Below, one piece after another: positions 22,631 through 32,859 of a DNA stretch of 64,000 nt (its first letter is position 1; each line of letters opens with the position of its first letter). The notes under the pieces are model-generated. The model was given only the letters and a program-made list of their open reading frames with translations, made no database searches and was not told where the DNA came from. This stretch comes from Chrysopilus asiliformis. Lineage: Eukaryota > Arthropoda > Insecta > Diptera > Rhagionidae. The stretch covers positions 107,208,034 through 107,272,033 of the forward strand of contig OZ035962.1 in the NCBI GenBank assembly GCA_964034945.1, in the 5' to 3' direction. A program made the translations under genes and the position numbers.

Positions 22631-23812
22631 TGCCCGAAGTCTTCAGTCCCAGATATACTGCGGATAACACCAATTGGGAGATATACTAAGTATATCTAAA
22701 AAAATGGAAGTCTTCGTAGCAAAAAACATCGAGATAAAGATATCTCTCGGGTAAAGTTATCTCTTTGTCTGAGGTCGAGATATCTGTATATTTTTACCCC
22801 AGCGCCACCACTCACTTTTTAAAGCAGTTGTGGACAGTTGCAGAATAAAATTAAAATATTGACATCGGAAAGTTAAAATGTATGAAAAAACCTATGGATT
22901 CGTTAATGGAAGTGAATATTTTGTCTGACTCTGACAGTGATGAACCAGCAATCATTTCAAGACCCTACGTACTGCAAATAAGGGTGAACCATTTTGATAC
23001 TTGGAGTGAAAGTGAATTTTTCATGAGATTTCGCTTAACAAAAGCAACATTTCAAGCACTTTTGCCTAGAATTGAAGCTGAAATCTGTATTAATCATAAT
23101 AGGTAAAAACGAAATTTGTTATTTATTGTTATTAAATATTTTCAGAAGCAGAGCACTGCCACCCAGAGATCAACTATTGTTGGCTTTACGGTTTTATGCG
23201 ACAGGTTGTTTTTTAAGGACGTGTGCTGATTTCTCAAAAGTTTCGGCTAGTCTCGCTGGTCGTGTGGTAGCTAAGGTTTCAAAAGTTATTGCGGCGCTGG
23301 GTCCTGATATGATAAAAATTCCAAACACCATACAAGAAATCCGAAAATCGTTTCCATTTGACAGAAGTGCTATCAGCGCCACGATCGGACAATAAAACAT
23401 TCAAAACAATTAGAAACAAGCCGTGATGCTGCTTTTGATTATAAATTTAAGGTCACTATTTCGACCACGATTTCATTGATTTCTTCGGTTCTTTGCTTCG
23501 CGAAACAAGATATAAAGGTGGTGAATTACTCGAAAGCTATAACGGATAATTTGCATCGTACCTTTCACTTCGAAAATCCTTTAATAAGAACACACAATTA
23601 TAGAAAATACCTCTTTATGTGACGTCACGATAGTTTGTATCAAGGTGGTGTTTTATTGTATCCAGTGTGCAGGAGTTGTGGAACCTTATTTCGAGAGTTG
23701 CTATACCGAGTTGGAATTTTCATGAAGATGCCCAAGTTAAAGATATCTTCGATATATCTTTATCTGCGGTATAGCTATCTGACAGAAAAACTAAATATGA
23801 AGACCTCGGGCA
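22631..23812 (+). mobile_element. PIF/Harbinger element nested in the hAT-like element
   Basis: The ends are TGCCCGAAGTCTTCA and TGAAGACCTCGGGCA, inverted with one mismatch. TTA lies on both sides (22628-22630 and 23813-23815), the standard PIF/Harbinger duplication. Subterminal regions share GATATATCT-like inverted motifs. At 1,182 bp it is shorter than autonomous members and carries only a truncated transposase. Confidence 0.9.
22882..23395 (+). pseudogene. PIF/Harbinger transposase (HARBI1-like), C-terminally truncated
   Basis: Two exons, 22882-23102 and 23146-23395, are joined across a 43-bp intron (GTAAAAACG...TTTTCAG), giving 156 residues. The N-terminal part has FMRFRLTKATFQALLPRIE. 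The second exon has LPPRDQLLLALRFYATGCFL and SAGRVVAKVSKV-like sequence (SLAGRVVAKVSKVI), both typical of HARBI1-type transposases. Those enzymes are around 350 residues and carry a DDE triad in the missing C-terminal half. The frame ends at TAA after ATIGQ. It is therefore presumably inactive. The ATG at 22882 is the first in frame. An accompanying Myb-like protein, usual in this superfamily, is absent. Confidence 0.85.
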
Positions 23813-24125
23813 TTAGTAATCACTATTTTATTTTATTTTTGTTTTTATTTGTATTTTCTTTTTGCTAAGTTTTATTTTTTTTTATAGAATTTATTTTTAT
23901 GGAAACTGAACTGAATTACTTTGTGACAAACTATTATTAAAGTGCGTATTTTTGTTTGCAGTTTCCATACAATGTGTAACGAAATATAACGTTATAACGT
24001 AACAAAATGAAATTTTTTATCGTTACAAAACGAAATAACGTAACGAAATAAAAGTTCAATTTCGTTACGTAACGAAATGAATAACGTTACGATTTTTTAT
24101 TTCGTTTCCCGTCCCTGCTATAAAA

Positions 24126-25588
24126 TAATGTTTCACTTTTAGGAGGAGAAAGAGAGAGGGGGGGGGGGGGGTGAACGGTAGAGTGAAGATTGAACTAAAC
24201 TCCGTACCAAAAACCACAAAACAGCATGACGGAGAGAGGATGGGTTTTTTCTAGGAACAGCGCCTAACGCCAGAGTGGTTTTTTGTTCCAATATTTTCTT
24301 CTTTTGGTTTCGATTTTTCCCAGTAACGAGAGAAATAATAGTACAGATTCGTACAAAAAAATAGGTAGGAGACAGTGAAAGTTTTTGGTCGTGACTCCCA
24401 AACAAAAGAGGAATTCATGCCAAAAAACAGGAAATTTCCCCAAAATTATAGGAATAATACCCCATTTTTAGGGAATCATTGCAGAAGAGTCCACTGCCTC
24501 GTATATTCCTATTTGAGTTAATTCCGTGTTATATAAAATTGGGGCCCCGCGAAATTTTTCTGCTGGTTCTCTGAAGCTAAAAACGTTTTTTTTGTGCCTG
24601 AAAATCTAAAATCTTGTTAATTGTTACGATGCCGGACACCATCTTTCTAGACCGGTTATCACTGCCTCTGTTTTTGATGAGTTGGAAAACCTTACAAATG
24701 TTTCAATTTCCTTTATCGATCGAAAACTTTACGTGCGCCGGCGAAGAGGAAAAATTGAATAGAAATCTAAAAAAAAAATATTTTTGTGTTCATTTTGAGC
24801 TCTCCAGAGCCACCCCCCATTCCTCTACACGCACGAACATGCAGTGTAGAAAATGCCGTCATGTTCTTGTAATTTCCACCGATTTACCTAATGTTTTGTA
24901 GGATATTTTAATGAGCCAACAGTCTATTTGCACATTGATTAAGTTTTTAATGCCTCCGACCGCTTAATACATAAATAAACATAAACTACTTTTTCATGTT
25001 TGATCAAAATGTAAACACGAAAAAGGGTTCAAATGGCCAGCAAGTCAGTCTATGAACGTGCGGTCAACAGCTCATTTGCATTTGTTAGGCGAAATCCCTT
25101 TACCATTTTGACAAATTTAGCGTCCAATCCCTCATCGACTGCGAGGGCTATTTTCATTTGGCACCAACCCCCCTTGGCTAAACCAACTCTTGAAAAGTTA
25201 CAGTTTATAGGAGAGATCGATTCTGTAATGAGTTCACTGCTGCGACAGGAAAAATTACAATATTTATTAAGGGAGAAAACAAGGCAAATGTTAGCTGCTG
25301 TTCGTTTTTTCTTGTTTCTTATTAGTAACTGGGAATTGTTTTAATTAATTATTGAAAAGTAGCACACCATCATAGTCGACCAGCAGCAGAAAAAAGAAAA
25401 TTTCATTCGTTGGACTAAGACAACAAATTCTTTCTATATTCCTAGTCGTCGTTTGATGTCTATCGATTGTTGTTTTTCTTATGAAATGACATTTCCATTG
25501 ATTGAGTTACCAAATTTGAAGTGAGTTGGGAAAAATCGACTTTCAGCATGTGTACTACGCGGTCTTGGCTTAGCTGGTGAAGGGTTAA
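24126..25588. other. Unassigned DNA with a family E repeat
   Basis: It begins with a poly-G tract (24160-24171). A family E copy lies at 24326-24493. A 103-codon plus-strand frame (25033-25344, MASKSVYERAV...) has no recognised domain and no supporting splice or repeat evidence, so I leave it uncalled. Confidence 0.4.
24326..24493 (+). repeat. Family E repeat, copy 1
   Basis: Shares about 170 bp with 28070-28258, including GAGAGAAATAAT, GAGACAGTGAAA, TTTTTGGTC, CATGCCAAAAAA and GAATCATTGCAGAAGAGT. No ends or target duplication could be fixed. Confidence 0.6.
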
Positions 25589-25973
25589 TGCTACATTTAC
25601 ACGAATGACAAATTTGTCATTTTTTTCTTGTCATTATGTTAATTCCCGTGTAAATGGCATAATTTTTTGTAATTTTTTCTGTCAGAAAATGTCAATCTCT
25701 CATAAAAGAATGAACTTGTCCATTCTTTTATGCGAGATTGTCATTCGTGCAAACGCAATAGTAGTTATGACAACTTTAGTATTCAACTTTTGTCATAACT
25801 AATATTGCGTTTGCACGAATGACAATCTGGCATAAAAGAATGGACAAGTTCATTCTTTTATGAGAGATTGACATTTTCTGACAGAAAAAATTACAAAAAT
25901 TATGCCATTTACACGGGAATTAACATAATGACAAGAAAAAAATGACAAATTTGTCATTCGTGTAAATGTAGCA
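25589..25973. mobile_element. 385-bp long-palindrome MITE, copy 2 (TAA duplication)
   Basis: Differs from 9500-9883 at about six positions by eye. TAA flanks both ends (25586-25588 and 25974-25976). The arms pair almost completely around a short spacer. The ends match copy 1 exactly. Confidence 0.88.
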
Positions 25974-27577
25974 TAAGGTTTAGGGCATGTCATTTAATAT
26001 GCTTTCTGAAATGAGTAGTGATAGCATACTCAATGGTGCTAACCATATAATCCGTCTAGATGGTGTCGGCTGTTAATTGGTTGCAGAACCTTACAAATGT
26101 TGAAACTAAACTATGTGAGACGATAGGAAATTTGTTGGAAAAAATCAGCGAGACGATAGGAAATTTGTTGTAAAAAATTAGTACGATAAGAAATTTGTTA
26201 TAAAAAATCAGCTTGTTTTTGGAAACAAACGTCAGGTTTGAATATTTTCAATGGAATTTCATAACAAAATTTATGTTGAAGAAACCCAGAGAGGTCTTAA
26301 GGCAATTTCTGGCAATCAAAAAATTCTTTGCAATTTAACTACATTAGCGGAATTCTTTTATATCTCATCCGAACCACTCATTAATTGTGCGAAAAACTTC
26401 AAGTTCGAAATGTCAACAATTTAAAATGTTTCTGTCATTCAACCCAGTGGCAAACATCAGCTGTTCATGTTTATTCTTCTAACAGCCATGGCGGAGCCTA
26501 TTTTTCTCTAACAAACCCTCAATTTCCGTGAATTACTTTCAAAAGACAATCCCGAAAAAGAATAAATCCTTTTCGTGAGCAAGCATTTTGTGTTGTTTTC
26601 GTATATTCACACACATACGTTCGCCCCCCCCCCCCCCTCGCAGGGTTGGCGCTGCCTTAGAAATCTAAAACAAATATTTGATGAAATTTCAAATAGTATA
26701 CTGGGGAAGTATCTGTTATATATATCGGCCCACACATAACCTTCTCGTCAACTGTTGGGGGGTTCCGCCCGGTTGTGTATTCAATTTTACCCTTCACGAA
26801 GCGGATACCCGCCATCGCTAACAATACAACCGCCATTTGAATCAATAAAAGCTCAAGTTACAAAAGAGCTTATTACTCTCGAATTACAAATTTTTCCATG
26901 TTTCACTGAGTTGTCATTGTCGTTATGGCTCAGTGTCGCATAAAAATTCTGTTTTACTTATCGTTTATGCGAGGTCGTTCCCGGACCTACCAACCCTTCG
27001 TCCGATATTAACAATTGGTGAAATTCGATAAAGGAATTTTGGAAATTTTTAAAGCATAGGTCAAGGGAAGCAAGAAAATTGGGGGTCAAAGTGGATTACG
27101 ATTACATAAAGCTGCAAATGAACTTGAATAAAATTCTGGGACTGTGAGTACTGGGACTGATATGTAATCGATTTGTCATTAAATAACATAAAATTGCGTT
27201 GGTCAGGGAATTTAGATAAACCTGAAATAGGGGGAAAATGCGGGTAATTCCAAAAACTTCTTCCTGAATGGAAAAACGGTCAAATTCAGGTCTATAGATC
27301 TCTTTTTCTAACAAGATCTAAAAATGTCAGGACCTGAATTTGTAAGGAAATTTCTTCCCTGCTGCTGCACCTACATTTATACGAGGATTGCAAAAACTTG
27401 TAAAGATCGAGGTACAAACGGATTGTAACATTGTAAGATTTTGGATTGAACAACAGATGTCTGGAACAGCAATTTAGATCGAGAGAAAACAAAGGTTACA
27501 CTTTGTTTTGTTGTATTTGTTCTTCTAGTACCCGCCAAACTAGTGGCCGCTGCATCTAGCGGCGTAATTATTGTGTA
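25974..27577. other. Unassigned sequence
   Basis: Holds a three-copy tandem repeat (26117-26212) and a poly-C tract near 26627-26637. No gene recognised. Confidence 0.4.
26117..26212. repeat. Three-copy tandem repeat of about 33 bp
   Basis: The unit contains GACGATAGGAAATTTGTTG and AAAAAATCAGC. The copies diverge slightly. Confidence 0.75.
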
Positions 27578-27892
27578 CACTCAGAAAAATGGAGGCTAAA
27601 CGACGACCTACATACACTCAGAAAAATGGAGAAAAATGGAGACTCGACGACCTACATACAGCGTAATTGGCCTCGGGCAGGCGCGCGTTCGCCTGCATGT
27701 GGGCAAGTAAAACTGAGTTGACCTGTGGTCGGAGAATTTCTGAAATTAAGCCACCAGCAGGTGAAGTAGGGCATTGGGAGCTGCACGAGTTGACCTTAGA
27801 TAGGTTAACTCTGACCGCTAGCTGGCTTACAGAAACCTCTGTAAGGTCAGAATTAACCTGACAAAAAGTTGACCTGGACATTTTTCTGAGTG
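27578..27892 (+). mobile_element. CACTCAG-ended MITE (family C), copy 1
   Basis: The ends are CACTCAGAAAAATG and CATTTTTCTGAGTG. TA lies at 27576-27577 and 27893-27894. The left end is partly duplicated in tandem (CACTCAGAAAAATGGA appears at 27578 and again about 37 bp on). Copies 2 and 3 lie at 35149 and 37194 and have different 2-bp flanks. CACT-type ends plus a 2-bp duplication of no fixed sequence suggest the CMC (CACTA/EnSpm) group. That is an inference. The 64-codon frame shared with copy 3 follows from DNA identity. Confidence 0.8.
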
Positions 27893-27894
27893 TA

Positions 27895-30454
27895 TCTTGC
27901 ATCTAGCGGGGTAACTATTGTGAAAATTGTTTCTGAGCTGTGTAAAAAATTAACCCTTGTACAATCTCAAAAGCGATTTTAAGAGGCCGAAAATGTGAAA
28001 TTTTTTTAGACTAAAGGCGTTCCGCAATAACGGGGTCAATAGCGGCTGGCTGCATCGTCGATCCTACACGGAGAGAAATAATGTGACAGATTTCTACAAA
28101 AATAGGAATATACGAGACAGTGAAACTTTTTGGTCATGACTCCAAAAAAGAGGGAATCATGCCAAAAAAGAGGGAATCATGCCAAAAAATAGAAAATTCT
28201 CCCAAAATTTTAGGAATATTTCCCCATATTCAGGGAACCATTGCAGAAGAGTTCACGTCACGGTAGACAAAAATGCTGTTCGGGAACTAATGCTGATAAA
28301 TCAGCTCAGTTGTCAAGTTTTTCTTGTGCCTGGTGCGACCCTATCTTCCCCTAATAAAGGATACCATTTCCATAAAACCTTTCACCCCGCCCGATTTCCT
28401 CCGGAAAAACGACTGATTTGCACATTAAATTTATTAACGCTGCCGGAAATTATCGCGGATCAGAGGAAAATGAAAAATAATAGCTTTGCAATTCTACAAC
28501 TAAATTGTAGTAAAAACATTAAATTGTGTAGAATGGAAACGATCACTTCGATTGACTTTGACGATTTATGTTTTGTATAGTGAAACCACTGAAATGCTGA
28601 TGCATTGCACACACATTTCACAAATTAAGGCCAAATCGCTCACCTTGAAATCTTGTATAGGTGCTATGGACATCGAGTCGTAAGAAAAAAAAAGTATTAC
28701 ACCTGGTCAAGGTGGTGAATTGAAAGAAGATATCTTGTCGGCCGGAAAATATAATAAGTACTTGTAAGCGAAATAGAAAACGAAACCATATTATCAGGTA
28801 AATCGTTCATTTTTCACGGATATTGACTCAGTTTCATGTGAATCTCATTGGGAAATCTCAATTTTCTCAACACAATTTCAATTGAATTTTCCCCACAACT
28901 GCTTTGCGATCAAGACAACGACGTCGATGGCTACGATGAGCCATTTATGTGGAATCATGGTGAAAATATTTGATTTTTCTAGAGAATTCCATTTTACAAA
29001 AAGCCGCCGCCGTAATGTATGATGGCTCTTATATTGAATCACTTCCATGCTATTTGTTGATGAAGATTTCAACAAAACAACCCCAAAAGTTGACCAAAAA
29101 TATCACTCGAATGAGTTGCGACTCCCGTAAGGCAACGATCTCGATCCCAAAAAAACAAAAAACTTTTGGCGCAGCCGGATTGGATCCGCTTTTGAATCAA
29201 TCTTGAAAAGATTCTCGACGACGACCTCCAGAGATCACCATAATCATTACTACCATCATCTGTGATGTTTACTTCTGCTTATGCCAATGTCTTAATGAAA
29301 TATTTCTTTGGCTTCTGCGTTTCGAGCACTTCTGCGGCATTTTCTTGGCCAAGTTCCCGCGATGTGGGCCGGGCCGTGCCAAAAACTAATTTTCCATCGT
29401 GTCCGATTGTTGTTATTTATGCTGATCGCGTTATATTCGTACGCTCAGGCCTCACCTATATCCAATTATCTCTGTATGTGCATAAAAACACCAGCGACGA
29501 TGCTCTCATGGTTATATAGCATAGATTTGATTAATTCCACTCATTTTAATGTCCCTCCCAAAAAACAGAAATCGCCAACCCAGAATACTGATCTTCACTG
29601 TGAAAACTGCCATCTGGATTGCTTATAGTTTGGTTCGCGATCACCCCGAAAAAAGAAGAAGAAAAAAAAACCCATTCGCGATCGCGATCTAAGCAAAGCA
29701 CAATCAAAAGTGATCTTCAGCTGACTACTGATGAGTGAGAAGACAAATGTTTATTATTCCATAAAAAACATTTATATTTTTACAAAAATCCTGGTGCTAT
29801 GCTGTGATCGTTTTTGTTTAAAAGAAGACACAGAGAATCCCACAGAGATCAGTGATATCGCGAAGTATTTTTTTTTATCAAACAACAAATTTCGAGTCGA
29901 TGACACATGGCGCGGCTTTTGTGGTCGCGATTAACATAAACTCTCTTGAGTTGATTTTATGTGCCTCTGCGGATTTTATTTCGACTTAAAATGAGCTTAT
30001 GGCGGCGTAGAACAATTGAGCTTTTGCGAGCACATTGACCTCTGACGACACTTGGACTCTACTAAAACAAATCGTCGAGCAACCAACTGAGCCATATCCG
30101 TGATATTTGTTTCAATTTCATACGGACAACAATAAAAGTCATAAAAATAATAACAATATCGTTCACCTGCACGGTGTACAGTTGCTTTCGCCAAAAATTA
30201 TGACATTTATGGCATGGGAATATTACACGAGTTTGAGTCAATTAACAGTGCAAGGTCGCTGACATGGTTTTAAGAGCATAATTTGTTGGAATTTTTTTTT
30301 TTTTTTAAATTAGTTTAAGATAACATTTGATAGGACGTAAAAATTTGGCAATTTTTACAACCTTGAGAGTTTTTCATGTGCTTATCGTGAAAAGTTTTTA
30401 TCGTTTTAAGTTAAAGATACTTTTGACGACCCGCTAGAATTTTTTTTAAATTTA
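27895..30454. other. Unassigned DNA with a family E repeat
   Basis: A family E copy lies at 28070-28258. No other feature is recognised. A minus-strand stretch around 30100-30029 has a tRNA A-box-like TATGGCTCAGTTGG but no convincing B box or acceptor stem. Confidence 0.4.
28070..28258 (+). repeat. Family E repeat, copy 2
   Basis: Matches 24326-24493. It contains a 19-bp tandem duplication (AAGAGGGAATCATGCCAAA twice, from about 28148). Confidence 0.6.
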
Positions 30455-30936
30455 TGTCGCTTTTTATACTCTAATAAATTAGATTGAGTATACCGTTTGC
30501 AATGCATCGAACCAATCATCGGACATAAACATGAACTACACCAGGACGTTAGGCACGACAAAAGATTTTGGTTTCCGCATCTTTGTCCGTTTGTCTGTCC
30601 GTCTGTCTATCCATGAACACCATATCTTTCGAAAGGATTGAGATAGAGACTTGAAATTATGTACAGTTACGTTTCTCGTCAATGGCTAGGCTAAGTTGTT
30701 CAACGGGCGAAATTGGATCATGCCTTCCCCCCTCCTCCACACAACCGAAACAGTTTTTTGCAAGTTTCTCGAAAACGGCGAGTCATATTGAAAAATTTAT
30801 AGAGGGAAAATGTGTCTAGAATAAGATTTCACATAACTTATCCATACATCAAAATCCAATCGGATCACTAGTTCCCACTTCTCCAATACAAATGATTTTT
30901 TTTAAAATAAGCATTTTGTCTATCATCATATAGAGT
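30455..30936 (+). mobile_element. Divergent family B-like (DINE/Helentron-like) repeat
   Basis: It opens TTTTTATACTC...GAGTATACCGTTTGCAA, then has a (GTCT/GTCC)n run (30588-30612), GAGATAGAGACTTGAAATTA, GGCTAGGCTAAGTTGTT and CATACATCAAAATCCAATCGG, in the order seen in family B. Identity to the other copies is clearly lower, so this is an older or different subfamily. Confidence 0.55.
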
Positions 30937-31246
30937 ACTAGCTTGCATACCCGTCGTTGCCGGGTTAAGTTTTTTCAATTTTTTTTTGATGGTCCATGTT
31001 GGAGCTAAACTTTAGGCCAATTGGCTCGGTAGTTTCCCCGCGAAAGGGTAACATAGAGGAAGAGCTAAGTTTTGAGATCACTTTACCCCCTCCCATTACT
31101 CCCCCCACCCCTCGCACTTCTTTTCCGTATACCTATGTTGGAACCAGAACTACCACAGACACTCATGCCAAATTTCAAGTCAATCGGTTCAGCCGTTTTT
31201 GCGTGAAAGAGGAACAGACAGACAGACAGACACCAACTCATTTTTA
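30937..31246 (+). repeat. Interspersed repeat family A, copy 2
   Basis: Same ACTAGCTTGCATACCCGTCG start and CACCAACTCATTTTTATA end as 4342-4812, but one internal unit shorter. It is followed without a gap by family B copy 3, sharing the bases TTTTTATA at the join. Confidence 0.7.
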
Positions 31247-31789
31247 TACCCGTATGGTGAAACCAAAGGGTATATTAACTTTGCTTTACCGTTTGTAACG
31301 CCAAGATCCCGTCATCACACACAAAAATGAATTACACCAGTGTGTTTAGAATGATAAAAAAAATTGAATTTTGCATGTCCGTCCGTCCGTCTGTCTGTCC
31401 GTCTGTCTGTCTGTGGCGCGGATTGCGGGCGCATGGATTGAGCTAGAGACTTGAAATTTTGCGCAGATCCGTTTTTCGTAAAATGCGAGGCTAAGTTCGT
31501 TAATGGGCAAAAATGGACCATTAGGGGGGGTATCCCCCATAGGAACGAAAATGTTTTTCGCGAATATCTCAAAAACTGTGCATCCTATCAAAAAAGTGCA
31601 AGAACAAAAGTTATTTAGAATATGATTGTACATAAAACTCCCATACATCAAAATCCGATTGGAACAAGTTTTAAAAAAATCTTATTGGAAAATTTGAATT
31701 CAAATGAAATTTTGATACGCCGTTCAATTAAATCACCATACGGGTTTTCAATAATTGCCAGATTGGCAATTATAGCTTTTGTTATGTTT
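31241..31789 (+). mobile_element. Family B DINE/Helentron-like repeat, copy 3
   Basis: It runs from TTTTTATACCCGTATGGTG through the (GTCC/GTCT)n run at 31379-31413 to the terminal hairpin ATTGCCAGATTGGCAAT and CTTTTGTTATGTT. A second, decayed 3' end (GGCAATTGTAGCTTTTCTTATG) follows at about 31827-31851, so two 3' termini lie in tandem, an arrangement reported for Helentron-type elements. Confidence 0.65.
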
Positions 31790-31852
31790 ATATATTAGTA
31801 TGATTTGACGATTGGCTCTTGGCAATTGTAGCTTTTCTTATGTTTACAATAT

Positions 31853-32616
31853 AAAATCAATTGGCCATTGACATAATAACGTTGAATCGGTTTGTTAAAT
31901 ATTGTCACAATTTCGATCAATGCTAGCACGACCGACGGTGTGAACTAAGACCTAGCAAATCTGCTCGAATTAACTCGGGCAGCGTCACAACTAAGGTTAC
32001 AGTTGTACGTTTCCAACTAAACACAAATAATGAAAAACAATCAAAAATTTATATATAATTCGAATGTACAACTTTGTATGAGTTCCACTTATGACGAAAT
32101 AATGCACAGGAAAAGTTTTTTGGTGTTATATTGGCCTACTAGCTGTCATTTTCCTGTAATTTAAGTACTGTAGATGGGAAACTTAATGAGAGTCACTATC
32201 TGCGTGGAAATGGGACTTAAAATAAGACAATTTTGTTGAAAACGTTTATTTGAGATCTTCGTAAAAAACATTACGAATTGAAAACTGAACAAAATCTTGA
32301 TTAGTGGAAGAAGGGGGGAAATCCGAAAATAGAACCCATTTGGTGAATAGTTATAGGTTGTAATTGTTGTTCTAGAGTTTTGTTGAAGGCGGTGCTACGT
32401 GAGCAATGCAGGAAGATGGAGGGGGATGACACGATACTTTAATCCAGGCCTCGGCACCATGTATGTAGTGATTTACTACTACTCGAAAAAAATTTATGTT
32501 TCTTCATATACTATAACACAAAATGAGAAAACGCATCATTTTCATTTTTTACGCTCTTTCGCTTTTGATGGAGACGTTTAGGAACAGTGAACTACACAAT
32601 TTATCATTATGCAATT
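31853..32616. other. Unassigned sequence
   Basis: Nothing recognised. Confidence 0.4.
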
Positions 32617-32859
32617 TCAGAAGGAAATTTCTCTAAAAAAAACTTTCTTTAAGTTGTCAACCTGTCTTACTCTTTCTACTTCATTGCATCGGGCAAAATC
32701 GAACTTATGACAGCTGTTGTCATGGCGTTCTAGATTGAATTTTTTATTCGACATGTAACTGCAAACTAGACATTGACGGTTTTCATTATTTGTGGTTATT
32801 AAATATTTGTTTTCCCAATCACACGACATAGTATTTGAATTTGAATATGAGCGCTTCAT
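32617..32859 (-). pseudogene. Zinc-finger N-terminus of a hAT-type transposase (fragment)
   Basis: An 80-codon frame begins MKRSYSNSN. It contains WENKYLITTNNENRQCLVC followed by NLERHDNSCH, giving a C-x2-C...H...H-like BED-type finger as found at the N-terminus of GTF2IRD2/ZBED-like hAT transposases. The remainder of a transposase (about 600 residues) is absent on either side. It could be the first exon of a host gene, but no donor with downstream homology was found. It is different from the transposase at 53 kb. Confidence 0.45.

Larger units (their letters stand above)
22007..24117. mobile_element. Non-autonomous hAT-like element with 8-bp duplication, carrying a nested PIF/Harbinger element
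   Basis: The ends are CAGGGATGGGAAACG and CGTTTCCCGTCCCTG, inverted with one mismatch. The identical octamer CTATAAAA flanks them (21999-22006 and 24118-24125) and fits the hAT target pattern nTnnnnAn. Both subterminal regions are packed with GTTACG/AACGAAA motifs that could be transposase binding sites. No hAT transposase is inside. The interior from 22631 to 23812 is a separate inserted element. Confidence 0.9.

Noticed and set aside
25033..25344. 103-codon ORF starting MASKSVYERAV
   Set aside because: No recognised family, no splice support, and no second copy to show conservation.
27667..27861. Conserved 64-codon ORF shared with 37225-37419
   Set aside because: Identity is due to two copies of the same MITE; it spans an internal hairpin and lacks any domain.
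30029..30100. tRNA-like stretch on the minus strand with TATGGCTCAGTTGG
   Set aside because: The A box fits, but there is no proper B box and no seven-base acceptor stem; at most a decayed tRNA or SINE head.
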